Source: Shewanella ulleungensis
GTDB lineage: Bacteria; Pseudomonadota; Gammaproteobacteria; Enterobacterales; Shewanellaceae
DNA length: 64,000 bases
Assembly: GCF_014648315.1 (NCBI RefSeq)
Contig: NZ_BMQW01000001.1
Coordinates: 310,001-374,000 of the forward strand
Direction of reading: 5' to 3'
Shown: in pieces, positions 51,392 to 59,359 of the stretch
Layout: each line of letters starts with the position of its first letter
Position numbering within the stretch: the stretch's first letter is position 1
Notes under the pieces: generated by a model
Seen by the model: only the letters and a program-made list of their open reading frames with translations
What the model was told of the DNA's origin: nothing
Database searches by the model: none
Program-made: the position numbers and the translations under genes

Positions 51392-52858
51392 CTAAAATGG
51401 GCTTTCAAGTGACTGCATACCCACGTAAACAGCTTTAATTTGTGTATATGCTTTTAATGTTTCTGAGCCATTCTCACGGCCAATACCAGACATTTTATAA
51501 CCACCCACTGGCATTTCTGCCGGCGATGCGCCATAAGCATTAATCCAACAAATACCCGCTTGCATTTGGTGAATAACGCGGTGAGCACGAGTAATGTCTT
51601 GGGTAAATACGCCAGCGGCTAAACCTAAGTGAGTATTATTGGCTCGCTGAATCACTTCTTGTTCATTATCAAAGGTAAACACTGACATCACCGGTCCAAA
51701 AATCTCTTCTTTGGCAATGGTCATGTCATCAGTGCAATCGGTAAATATGGTGGGAGCAACAAAAAATCCGTGTGGTGCATTTGCAGGGCTTAAAGTCATA
51801 CCACCAGTTAATAAGGTTGCGCCTTCTTTTTTACCAATCGCGATATACTCAAGCACTTTTTGTTGATGAGCGCGTGAGATCAACGCGCCAAAATTGGTTT
51901 CGGCATCCATTGGATCGCCGCAAACAATATTATTTTCAGTGCGTTGCTTTAATCGTTCAATAAATTGTGGATACAGGTCTTTTTGAACAAATACACGTGT
52001 GCCATTGGTACACACTTCACCTTGGGTGTAAAAATTAGCCAGCATGGCTGCTGATACTGCATTTTCAATATCGGCATCATTGAAGATGATTAACGGTGAT
52101 TTTCCGCCAAGCTCCATAGTGACTTCTTTTAATGTTTTAGAGGCAGCGGCCATCACTTTGGTCCCTGTACCGACTTCGCCAGTAAATGATACTTTGGCGA
52201 TATCGTCATGAGTGGTTAACCACGCCCCCACACGGCCGTCACCTTGAACTACGTTAAATACGCCATCGGGTACGCCTGCTTGAGTGAATATTTCGGCTAA
52301 ACGCATTGCGCCACGTGGCGTTTCTTCTGAAGGCTTAAAAATCATCACATTGCCACATGCCAATGCTGGAGCTGCTTTCCAACAAGCAATTTGTAATGGA
52401 TAGTTCCAAGCACCAATCCCAGCACAAATGCCCAAAGGCTCACGGCGGGTATAATAGAAGTCATTACCAACAGGTTGTTGATTGCCTTCGAGACTTGGTG
52501 CCAAGCCTGCAAAAAACTCAATTGAGTCTGCACCGGTCACCACATCAACAACAGAGGCTTCTTGCCAAGGTTTACCGGTATCAAGTACTTCACCCGCTGC
52601 AAGCTCATCGTTGTGTTCACGTAAAAGTGCGACAGCTTTTAATAAAATGCGGCTTCGTTCCATAGGGGTCATTTTTGACCATACAGCAAAACCGGCTTCT
52701 GCACTTTCGATTGCCGCTTGTTGTACTGACTCAGTTGCAACTTCAACTAAGTAACTCACGCTACCAGTGGCAGGGTTGATGACTTCGAAGGTTTCTCCGC
52801 TGTCATTAGATATGTATTTACCGTGAACATAATTTTGATAGGTAATTAACGCTGACAT
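51392..52858 (-). CDS. betB: Betaine aldehyde dehydrogenase
   Basis: Oxidises betaine aldehyde to glycine betaine with NAD(P). The 488-residue aldehyde dehydrogenase has [15 protein letters not shown] (cofactor loop), the catalytic Glu in [13 protein letters not shown], the catalytic Cys in [12 protein letters not shown] and the PFGG-equivalent [16 protein letters not shown]. The N-terminal [22 protein letters not shown] matches the BetB type. GGAG lies 7 bases before the ATG. Its start overlaps the betI end by 13 bp, indicating coupling. Confidence 0.95.
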   Translation of the reverse strand: MSALITYQNYVHGKYISNDSGETFEVINPATGSVSYLVEVATESVQQAAIESAEAGFAVWSKMTPMERSRILLKAVALLREHNDELAAGEVLDTGKPWQEASVVDVVTGADSIEFFAGLAPSLEGNQQPVGNDFYYTRREPLGICAGIGAWNYPLQIACWKAAPALACGNVMIFKPSEETPRGAMRLAEIFTQAGVPDGVFNVVQGDGRVGAWLTTHDDIAKVSFTGEVGTGTKVMAAASKTLKEVTMELGGKSPLIIFNDADIENAVSAAMLANFYTQGEVCTNGTRVFVQKDLYPQFIERLKQRTENNIVCGDPMDAETNFGALISRAHQQKVLEYIAIGKKEGATLLTGGMTLSPANAPHGFFVAPTIFTDCTDDMTIAKEEIFGPVMSVFTFDNEQEVIQRANNTHLGLAAGVFTQDITRAHRVIHQMQAGICWINAYGASPAEMPVGGYKMSGIGRENGSETLKAYTQIKAVYVGMQSLESPF

Positions 52859-53454
52859 TCAATTTCTCCGTGTTGCACGATCACAGCCTCGATAAAGGCT
52901 TTAGATAAAATTTGGGCTTGCTTAAAATCTTCAGCAGGGCTGTGACTTAATGCACTGCGTAACCAAAATCCGTCAATAATTGCCGCGGTTTGTTTGGCAG
53001 CATTAATGGCGTCTGTTTTGGGTAATAATTGTTTAAATGAAAAAAGCAGGTTGCTATAAAGGCGTTGGTTATTGATGTATTGCAATCTGGCTAATCCGGG
53101 ATCGTGCATCGCTTGAGACCAGAAGCTTAACCATGTTTTTGTTGCCGCACTTGAACGTTGAAGTTCTGTAAAGTTCGCTTCAACAATCATCGATAACCTT
53201 GCCATTGGCGTTAATGTTTTGCCTGACGTTTTTGCCAGTAATGCTTGCTTTAATTCTTCTAATAAGAATTTCTGCGTGGCTTCAATTAACCCCTGTTTAC
53301 CACCAAAATAGTGGCTGATGATCCCTGATGACATGCCCGCTAAACCACTGATCGTATTAATTGTGGTGTGTTGTAATCCATGACGTTCGACTGACATTAA
53401 CGTGGCATCAATGAGCTGTTGTTGTCTGACGTTTTTCATTGCAGGTCTTGGCAT
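52846..53454 (-). CDS. betI: Choline-responsive TetR repressor BetI
   Basis: Represses the bet genes until choline is present. The 202-residue TetR protein has the N-terminal [19 protein letters not shown] and the helix-turn-helix [25 protein letters not shown], close to known BetI. The start at 53454 is chosen because AAGGA lies 8 bases before it and MPRPAMKN matches the family N-terminus; the ATG at 53463 overlaps the ribosome site. A perfect 28-bp palindrome upstream is its likely operator. Confidence 0.92.
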   Translation of the reverse strand: MPRPAMKNVRQQQLIDATLMSVERHGLQHTTINTISGLAGMSSGIISHYFGGKQGLIEATQKFLLEELKQALLAKTSGKTLTPMARLSMIVEANFTELQRSSAATKTWLSFWSQAMHDPGLARLQYINNQRLYSNLLFSFKQLLPKTDAINAAKQTAAIIDGFWLRSALSHSPAEDFKQAQILSKAFIEAVIVQHGEIECQR

Positions 53455-53480
53455 TAGTGACATCCTTATATCGTTGAAAC

Positions 53481-53508
53481 GTTATTAATTGAACGTTCAA
53501 TTAATAAC
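53481..53508. promoter_or_regulatory. BetI operator: perfect 28-bp palindrome
   Basis: The sequence is fully self-complementary over 28 bp and centred on ATTGAACGTTCAAT, the core described for BetI operators. It ends 27 bp before the betI start and should overlap the operon promoter. Confidence 0.8.
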
Positions 53509-53794
53509 AATACTAATGATTAGACCTCTAACTATCAAGTGATTATTTGATTTAGATCACAAACGCACAGCCGTTTTGTTGTTAGGTAAGGGTTGTTGCT
53601 TATTTAAGTTGTTGCTAATTATAGGGTTTATTTTATTGTCACGATGTTGGCTTAATATTTAGATATTTAATGATTGTTGCAGCTGTAATTGATTTATGTT
53701 CAATCAATCCAACACCATGCTAGTTAGATTATTCACATACTGTGTTTATTGTTTGCGATAAGCACTTGCTATAAAGACTGCATCGAGCAGTTTA

Positions 53795-53824
53795 AATACG
53801 CTAATACGCTAATACGCTAATACG
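53795..53824. repeat. 8-bp tandem repeat, 3.75 copies
   Basis: AATACGCT at 53795, 53803 and 53811, then AATACG at 53819. A perfect microsatellite-like array in noncoding DNA. Confidence 0.9.
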
Positions 53825-54030
53825 TTGATTGAATGTTGTTAGTTTTTCTGTGGCGGTTTGCTACTAACGATTGCAGAAGGAAGTGAAGTATAAAATCAGT
53901 GCTTTTAGTCAGTGGGATCAATTAAGGCAATTTCTCATAACTAATAACGTCAAATCTAAATAAAGCGAAAGCCGGATGTCACAAGGATTGAATACAGACA
54001 GTGTGAAGTAACAGTAAAAATAGCAATAAA

Positions 54031-54080
54031 GTATTTGGCATATGCTATAAATAAGTATATAAGTAGCATATGCCAATTAC
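54031..54080. promoter_or_regulatory. 17-bp inverted repeat with two GCATATGC cores
   Basis: Arms at 54031-54047 and 54064-54080 match at 16 of 17 positions around a 16-nt centre. Each arm holds its own palindrome GCATATGC (54038-54045 and 54066-54073), 28 bp apart centre to centre. It lies 86 bp before the NifX-like gene, so it may be a paired operator or a leader hairpin. Confidence 0.55.
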
Positions 54081-54165
54081 TACAGAGTGTAATTTACAAG
54101 CATTGAGTAACTGGTACCCAAAATATTTTAATTATCGCAGAGAAATATCTGCAAGAGAGGACACC

Positions 54166-54690
54166 ATGATTACTGCCATACCAATGAAAGATGAACATAT
54201 TGCCAGTCATTTTAGTAAAGCAGACAGTGTGCTGATGATTAATGAACAAGCTGAGGTTGTGGCGAGTTTCATTAACCCAGCTTTAACCTCTGGTTGTGAT
54301 GGCAAACGAAAGTTAGTTGAGCTAATACAAGCTCATGGTGCTAATAGAGTGATTGTTAGGAATATTGGCCAACAATTGTTGTCCAAGTTACTTAATCAAC
54401 AACTAGAAGTCTTTCATGCCAAAAACGGCCGTACAGAGATTGCTTATTTTGCCAACGAACATTTAGCTGAATGTGAGCCATATCTTGAAGCATCGCAGGG
54501 CCGACCTTCAACGAATCATATCGCTAAACAGGGAAAAGGAGGGTGTTGCGATCATCATCACGGTGAAAGTGGTTGCCATGGTGGACATTGTGACTCCCAT
54601 GAACATGGCGACAGCGATATTGAATTAAGCGAAACAGTGCATATCAAGCGCTGTTGCCAGAAGAAACATTCATTCTTGCATCACAATTGA
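54166..54690 (+). CDS. NifX/NafY-like domain protein with His/Cys-rich tail
   Basis: A 174-residue cytoplasmic protein. Residues 1-105 resemble the dinitrogenase iron-molybdenum cofactor-binding fold (NifX/NafY/NifB C-terminus), beginning ITAIPMKDEHIASHFSKAD and including RVIVRNIGQQLLSKLL. The last 55 residues are full of His and Cys (CCDHHHGESGCHGGHC and more), a likely metal-binding tail. No nitrogenase genes are near, so a metal or iron-sulfur chaperone role is more likely than nitrogen fixation. The start is supported by AGAGGA five bases upstream. It converges on the sigma-54 regulator gene, 11 bp apart. Confidence 0.72.
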   Translation: MITAIPMKDEHIASHFSKADSVLMINEQAEVVASFINPALTSGCDGKRKLVELIQAHGANRVIVRNIGQQLLSKLLNQQLEVFHAKNGRTEIAYFANEHLAECEPYLEASQGRPSTNHIAKQGKGGCCDHHHGESGCHGGHCDSHEHGDSDIELSETVHIKRCCQKKHSFLHHN

Positions 54691-54701
54691 TCGCGTTAGT
54701 A

Positions 54702-56048
54702 TCACTTATCATTAAGCTTTAAACCGTAGCGCTGTAATTTACGATATAAGGTTCGCACACTCACATTGAGTACAATGGCTAATTCAGCTGGCGAACCTGT
54801 AAATTGTTGGCACACTTGTGCTAAGTATTCTGATTCAATCTCATCCAAACTCATCATTTTAGTCTCAATGAGATTAGCGGTATTAGCCTCAAAGTCTGTT
54901 GTGGATTGAGTTGCTGTCTTGCTGGTGGTTGCATTGACGCTTTCAGGTAAATCACTACTATGAATCAAATCTTCATTAGCGATTAACGCTGACTGCTCGA
55001 TTATATTTTTAAGTTCGCGAATATTGCCTGGAAAAGTGTAATGACTCAGTAGCTGTAATGCATTTGCAGAAAACTTTTTATGTTTATAGTCTGACAGTTT
55101 AATAAAATGATTGATCAGGGTTGGGATGTCATCTTGTCGTTCACGGAGAGAGGGTAGGTATATTGGGAAACCAGCAATGCGATAATATAAATCTCGTCTA
55201 AATTCACCTTTATCTACCAATTCAAGTAGGTTTTTATGACTCGCACTGACTAATCTGAAGTCAGAACGTTTTTGCTTTAATCCACCCACAGCACGATAGC
55301 ATTGTGTTTCGAGTAACCTCAATAACTTAACTTGCATGTTCATTGGAACATCGCCAATTTCATCAAAAAAAACAGTACCACCATGGGCGATTTCAATCAG
55401 ACCTTTCTTACTGGTTGTCGCACCAGTAAAAGCACCTTTCTCAAAACCAAATAACTCACTTTCAAATAAATTTTCACTCAGTCCGGTACATTCTATGACC
55501 ACAAACGGTTTGTCGCTTCTATTACTCGCTTGATGCACGGCTTTTGCAACTAACTCTTTGCCGGAACCGGTTTCACCTTGCAACAGCACCGCAATATTGG
55601 ACTGTGAAGCTCGATTGATTTTATTGAGCATTTGTTTAAATGGAACAGATTGACCCACCATGGCATCTTTTTTAGATTCTGTTGACGCATAGTCAATGGA
55701 ATCTAATATCTCAAGAAACCCCATTATTATCCCGTTATCATCTTTAATCGGTTTCATTAAAATGTCGCAATAGGATTTTCCTTGAGCAGTGCTATGGATG
55801 TGCACTGCGTTGGCAGCCCTTGCAGTATTTTGACATTGCTGCAAAGGGCATTCTTCGCCATGTTTGTCGCAGGGTTCATTGCTATGGTGGGATATTTCAT
55901 GGCAGCGACTTTTACCCAATGTCACTTGGGTGTCGTAAGTTTCTATATAGGCTTGGTTTACAGCATGAATGATATAGTCGGGGGTGATAAATATTGCCGG
56001 CTTATCTATCGCGTTGATCATCGATTGTACTACGGTGGTATTTTTCAT
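54702..56048 (-). CDS. Sigma-54 activator, FisR-like sulfane-sulfur sensor
   Basis: A 448-residue enhancer-binding protein. The N-terminal PAS-like domain (about 1-115) carries Cys49, Cys60, Cys67 and Cys72 in the stretch from RCHEISHHSNEPC to EECPLQQC. The AAA+ domain (about 125-360) has GETGSGKELVAKAVH, the sigma-54 contact loop GAFTGA, and GGTVFFDEIGDVP. A Fis-type helix-turn-helix ends the protein (LAIVLNVSVRTLYRKLQRYG). The 11- and 7-residue Cys spacing matches what I recall for FisR, which senses sulfane sulfur and activates sqr/pdo genes. The start at 56048 is set by the domain border; upstream codons lack a ribosome site. Confidence 0.85.
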   Translation of the reverse strand: MKNTTVVQSMINAIDKPAIFITPDYIIHAVNQAYIETYDTQVTLGKSRCHEISHHSNEPCDKHGEECPLQQCQNTARAANAVHIHSTAQGKSYCDILMKPIKDDNGIIMGFLEILDSIDYASTESKKDAMVGQSVPFKQMLNKINRASQSNIAVLLQGETGSGKELVAKAVHQASNRSDKPFVVIECTGLSENLFESELFGFEKGAFTGATTSKKGLIEIAHGGTVFFDEIGDVPMNMQVKLLRLLETQCYRAVGGLKQKRSDFRLVSASHKNLLELVDKGEFRRDLYYRIAGFPIYLPSLRERQDDIPTLINHFIKLSDYKHKKFSANALQLLSHYTFPGNIRELKNIIEQSALIANEDLIHSSDLPESVNATTSKTATQSTTDFEANTANLIETKMMSLDEIESEYLAQVCQQFTGSPAELAIVLNVSVRTLYRKLQRYGLKLNDK

Positions 56049-56082
56049 TGTGATCACTTCTGTAAATACTGCGCTAACAGTA

Positions 56083-56129
56083 ACTGTCATAATTAACACC
56101 AAAAATGACAGTGTGTGTCAATTTTGTCA
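56083..56129. promoter_or_regulatory. TGTCA/TGACA cluster, candidate enhancer site
   Basis: Four TGTCA half-sites in 47 bp: 56085-56089, 56106-56110 (inverted), 56116-56120 and 56125-56129. Two form TGACA-N5-TGTCA, and ACTGTCA at 56083 pairs with TGACAGT at 56106. They lie 86 bp or more upstream of the sigma-54 promoter, the usual place for activator binding. Confidence 0.5.
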
Positions 56130-56214
56130 ATACAATTACCTATCATCATTTACTAAGTTATTACAATCTATTTTAAATCATTAATAAATAAGTACATTTA
56201 AATTTTTTGTGATG

Positions 56215-56230
56215 TGGCACAACCTTTGTA
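56215..56230 (+). promoter_or_regulatory. Sigma-54 promoter for the DUF3365 cytochrome gene
   Basis: TGGCAC-N5-TTGTA matches the -24/-12 consensus TGGCAC-N5-TTGCA with one change (GG and GT separated by 10 bp). It lies 61 bp before the start codon; transcription should begin near 56241. Confidence 0.7.
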
Positions 56231-56290
56231 TACAGATCTTTAACATAGTTAAGACCACGTTGGCCAAAAAGAGTGAAAGGATAAACATTA

Positions 56291-56857
56291 ATGAAAACAA
56301 CAAAGACTTCTACCAGTACATTCGTTAAAGCAATGACCATAAGCAGCATAACATTATTGGCATCTATCAGTTCAATATCGCATGCAGAGCTGTTAACTGA
56401 ACAACAACTTCAACAAGAAGCAAATCAAAAAATTGCTCAATTTAGTCAAGCATTAAAAGGGCAATTACAAGCTGCTATTAAGCAAGGCGGACTTCCTGCT
56501 GGCGTGTCTGTGTGCAAGTCTGTCGCCCCCAGTATTGCAGCTGAAAATTCTAAAGACGGCTGGACAATCGAACGCACTAGTTTACGCGTGCGTAATAGCG
56601 ATAATGTCCCTGATGCATGGGAGTTAACCCAGTTAAACCAATTTGAACAAACAAAGGCTGCAGGTACCCAAGCGGCAGATACGCCGATGATAGCTAGCCA
56701 ATACCAGGTTAACGGCGACACGACCGAGTTTCGTTATATGAAAGCGATTCCAACTCAAGAACTGTGTTTAGGTTGTCATGGCAGTAACATTACTCCTGAG
56801 CTAAGTACGCTAATTAATCAAGCTTATCCAGATGATAAGCCATCAACTTCGAAGTAG
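56291..56857 (+). CDS. Periplasmic DUF3365 (Tll0287-like) c-type haem protein
   Basis: A 188-residue protein with a signal peptide (cleavage after ISHA, residue 32), one haem c site CLGCH at residues 159-163 and a conserved Cys75 in GVSVCKSVAPSIA. The DUF3365 fold is PAS-like. In the cyanobacterial member Tll0287 I recall His/Cys axial haem ligation; Cys75 is the matching candidate. Redox sensing or electron transfer in the periplasm is likely. AAAGGA lies upstream of the ATG. Divergent from the sigma-54 regulator with a sigma-54 promoter between them. Confidence 0.85.
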   Translation: MKTTKTSTSTFVKAMTISSITLLASISSISHAELLTEQQLQQEANQKIAQFSQALKGQLQAAIKQGGLPAGVSVCKSVAPSIAAENSKDGWTIERTSLRVRNSDNVPDAWELTQLNQFEQTKAAGTQAADTPMIASQYQVNGDTTEFRYMKAIPTQELCLGCHGSNITPELSTLINQAYPDDKPSTSK

Positions 56858-57031
56858 GTGATATACGCGGTGCGTTTTCATTACACAAGGTGATTAACAG
56901 TACAGAACAATTGAAAACCATGACTGGCAAACCTTAAGGTGATTGTTCGCAGGTTAAGTCGCTGATGTGTTCAACATCCGTTTAGCCTGCATCATTTAGC
57001 AATGTTACATAATGAGTTTATTCTGCGGTTA

Positions 57032-57046
57032 TGGGGTATTTGTTGC
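57032..57046 (+). promoter_or_regulatory. Possible sigma-54 promoter for the MBL gene
   Basis: TGG-N8-TTGC with correct GG-N10-GC spacing, but the CAC of the -24 element is missing. It would leave a leader of about 140 nt. Confidence 0.3.
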
Positions 57047-57116
57047 GACCTTTGCCGCAGTTTATTCTTTTGTTTTAAGTTAATATCTTATTGTCGTTAT
57101 TAAGCCCCCTTGGTAT

Positions 57117-57140
57117 GTCAATCTAGTCGTCTAGTTTGAC
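57117..57140. promoter_or_regulatory. Operator-like palindrome before the MBL gene
   Basis: GTCAATCTAG-tcgt-CTAGTTTGAC, arms matching at 9 of 10 positions. The TGTCAA half recalls the cluster at 56116-56130. It lies 57 bp before the start codon. Confidence 0.5.
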
Positions 57141-57197
57141 TGAACTGAGGTTTTATCTAACAAATATGCAGTATATTTTGTTGGGAGTTACTTTTTC

Positions 57198-58064
57198 ATG
57201 AGTAAAATCCGCATCGATCCCTTTTATCACCAGAGCAGTCAATCGGTAAGCTATGTAGTGACTGATCTTGCTTCGCGTCAAAGTGCCATTATCGATCCCG
57301 TGTTAGATTTTGATATTGCATCGGGTAAAATAACGACTGAGTTAGCCGACAGTATTATTGACCATTTAGATCAAAATGACTTTGAACTTGAATGGATTTT
57401 AGAAACCCATGCGCATTGTGATCACATTTCTGCAGCGTGTTATATTAAACAAAAACGTGGCGGTGCGACTGGTATTGGTGAACACATTACCAAAGTGCAA
57501 CATATGTTTAAGCGCATCCTTAATTTAGATGACAGCTTTCACTGTAATGGTGAGCAATTTGATCATTTATTTGCTGACGAAGAACTCATTAAACTCGGAC
57601 ATATTGATGTGCACGTGATGCACACTCCAGGTCATACTCCTGCGTGTGTTAGTTATCTTATTGAAGATGCTGTATTCGTGGGAGATGTCATTTCTTCTCC
57701 CGAAATAGGCACTGTGAATGTTGATTTTCCGAATAATAGTACAGCGACCTTATACCACTCTATTCAAAAAATATTATCCTTACCTAACTGCACACGTGTG
57801 TATATAGGGCATCATCCACAATCAATTTTGACTCAAGATAAGGTAATTGAAACATCGATTCTTGCACAAAAGCGCACTAATCGAATTGTCGGTGGTAAAG
57901 TTAGTTTGGATGAGTTTGTGCAATTACATCAACAACAACACTGCAATGAGTCTATGCCGCCATTATTATTACCGGCAATTCAACTTAATATCAGGGCAGG
58001 GAATTTACCACCTCCAGAAGGTGAAGATAATTACTTTCTTAAAATCCCTCTAAATCAATGGTAA
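57198..58064 (+). CDS. Divergent persulfide-dioxygenase-like MBL-fold protein
   Basis: A 288-residue metallo-beta-lactamase-fold protein, clearly a paralogue of the gene at 59360. Metal ligands are kept: ETHAHCDHISA, MHTPGHTPACV and VFVGDVIS. The substrate-side motif that reads GTARCDFPGG in the other copy and in Blh/ETHE1 relatives is GTVNVDFPNN here, losing the Arg equivalent to ETHE1 Arg163, and CHDY has become GHHP. The thiol-binding site is therefore changed; a different sulfur substrate or a non-enzymatic role is possible. Own terminator. Confidence 0.82.
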   Translation: MSKIRIDPFYHQSSQSVSYVVTDLASRQSAIIDPVLDFDIASGKITTELADSIIDHLDQNDFELEWILETHAHCDHISAACYIKQKRGGATGIGEHITKVQHMFKRILNLDDSFHCNGEQFDHLFADEELIKLGHIDVHVMHTPGHTPACVSYLIEDAVFVGDVISSPEIGTVNVDFPNNSTATLYHSIQKILSLPNCTRVYIGHHPQSILTQDKVIETSILAQKRTNRIVGGKVSLDEFVQLHQQQHCNESMPPLLLPAIQLNIRAGNLPPPEGEDNYFLKIPLNQW

Positions 58065-58090
58065 AAATGAGCCATTAATGGCTCATTTTT
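58063..58090. terminator. Terminator after the divergent MBL gene
   Basis: Perfect 14-bp inverted repeat AAAAATGAGCCATT / AATGGCTCATTTTT, usable from both sides. Confidence 0.85.
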
Positions 58091-58155
58091 AGTTCTTCAC
58101 GTGATTCACTCCCTTGCTCAACACATTTTAACCTATAAGTTCAACAGAGGTTATA

Positions 58156-58566
58156 TTATGGCATTTCTTTATGCGGGATAACGGGAAAGCCATCTTGCTG
58201 CCATTGAATCATGCCACCAGCCACTGAATATGGCTTAGTAAATCCCATATTTAGTAATGACGCAGCAGCTAATGCAGAACGTCCTCCGGTACGGCAAATA
58301 AGATAGATTTCTTTATCTGCTAATTCATTTAATGCCAATTGCCACTCACAATGGTGGCTAACAGAGGGATGTTCATGGATTTTCATTTCCAACACTCCCC
58401 GAGGTAAATTAACCGCCCCTTCAATATGGCCAGTTAAAAACTCTTCATGTTCTCGAACATCGATGATGATGACTTCTGGGGTTAACATTGCTGTAAGTAA
58501 TTGTTGTGTGTTGACTTCAACAATTTTTGTTTTAATTTCACTAATATATTCTTGTGCTGTTTTCAT
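58156..58566 (-). CDS. Single-domain rhodanese (sulfurtransferase)
   Basis: A 136-residue rhodanese. The active-site loop CRTGGRS carries the persulfide-forming Cys, and IIIDVREHEEFLTGHIEGAVNLPRG is the CDC25-like N-terminal signature. It moves sulfane sulfur between thiols and acceptors. Last gene of the peroxiredoxin-led operon, 15 bp after the permease gene. GAGG is 5 bases before the start. Confidence 0.9.
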   Translation of the reverse strand: MKTAQEYISEIKTKIVEVNTQQLLTAMLTPEVIIIDVREHEEFLTGHIEGAVNLPRGVLEMKIHEHPSVSHHCEWQLALNELADKEIYLICRTGGRSALAAASLLNMGFTKPYSVAGGMIQWQQDGFPVIPHKEMP

Positions 58567-58581
58567 GGGAGCCTCGTGATA

Positions 58582-59331
58582 CTAAATAATTGATTGTGTT
58601 GTAATAAACAATGCCATTACCACTAAAAATACCGCGAATACTTTTTGTAATGTGGCTTTAGGGAGGTATTGAGTGAGCTTCTGTCCGGCTAAACTGCCGA
58701 CAAATCCGCCAGCAATCATGATGGCAATAACAGGCCAGTCGAATTGCAGCCCTTTAGCAGACAACAAGCTGTAATATTTAATGAACCCCATTGAAGAGTT
58801 CATGGTGATAATAAGCAGACTGGTTCCTACTGCTAACGACATTTCAATGCCGCCGAGTAATACCAAAGCGGGGATAATTAAAAAACCGCCACCGACACCA
58901 ACAAACCCTGTTACTACACCAACAACGAGTCCTTGCAATAACACGGTAATTAGATTCAGTTTGCCTTTAGTTAACATTGCACTTTGTTTACGCCACATCA
59001 TGACCGCGCCGACAAGCATTAAGCCGACAAACACACTCAGTTGGACTTGGCTGGTAAAATAGGTGCTTATCCAAGCGCCTAGGTACGTGCCTGCCATACC
59101 GGGAAAACCAAACAATAATACATGGGGCCAAGACACCTGTTTTTGTTTAATAAATCCGATACTACTCACCGCGCTAATGGCAGCAACAATACATAGAGAC
59201 GATGCTATTGCTAATTCTGGTTGCATACCGACAAGGTAAAGCAACACAGGTACGGTAAGTATTGACCCACCTGATCCCAGCATGCTCAGAACAATGCCAA
59301 TAACTAACGCACCTAAAACGGCTTGTATCAT
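58582..59331 (-). CDS. TauE/SafE-family sulfite/sulfur-compound exporter
   Basis: A 249-residue inner-membrane protein with about eight helices in two repeats. The repeated motif is clear in VLSMLGSGGSILTVPVLLYL and GVVTGFVGVGGGFLIIPALVLL. TauE/SafE permeases export sulfite or sulfoacetate or move related anions; here the operon suggests removal of sulfite or thiosulfate made by the dioxygenase. It lies 28 bp after that gene. Confidence 0.87.
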   Translation of the reverse strand: MIQAVLGALVIGIVLSMLGSGGSILTVPVLLYLVGMQPELAIASSLCIVAAISAVSSIGFIKQKQVSWPHVLLFGFPGMAGTYLGAWISTYFTSQVQLSVFVGLMLVGAVMMWRKQSAMLTKGKLNLITVLLQGLVVGVVTGFVGVGGGFLIIPALVLLGGIEMSLAVGTSLLIITMNSSMGFIKYYSLLSAKGLQFDWPVIAIMIAGGFVGSLAGQKLTQYLPKATLQKVFAVFLVVMALFITTQSII

Positions 59332-59359
59332 ATTGATAACCTAAGTTTTAAAGTAAGTT

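Larger units (their letters stand above)
53509..54165. other. 657-bp divergent intergenic region between betI and the NifX-like gene
   Basis: Contains no credible gene. It holds the 8-bp tandem repeat at 53795-53824 and the large inverted repeat at 54031-54080. The open frame upstream of 54166 lacks a ribosome site. Confidence 0.6.
56858..57197. other. 340-bp region upstream of the divergent MBL gene
   Basis: No gene seen. It holds a weaker sigma-54-like match at 57032-57046 and a palindrome at 57117-57140. Confidence 0.55.

Noticed and set aside
53795..53824. Short regular repeats considered as a CRISPR array
   Set aside because: Units are 8 bp with no spacers and no cas genes nearby; a simple tandem repeat.
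54166..54690. Nitrogen fixation gene
   Set aside because: Only the fold resembles NifX/NafY; no nif genes are present and the His/Cys tail is unlike nitrogenase accessory proteins.
57198..58064. Glyoxalase II (gloB) for the divergent MBL protein
   Set aside because: Overall similarity and length fit the Blh/persulfide dioxygenase-like group and its paralogue at 59360, and the glyoxalase II C-terminal substrate domain is missing.
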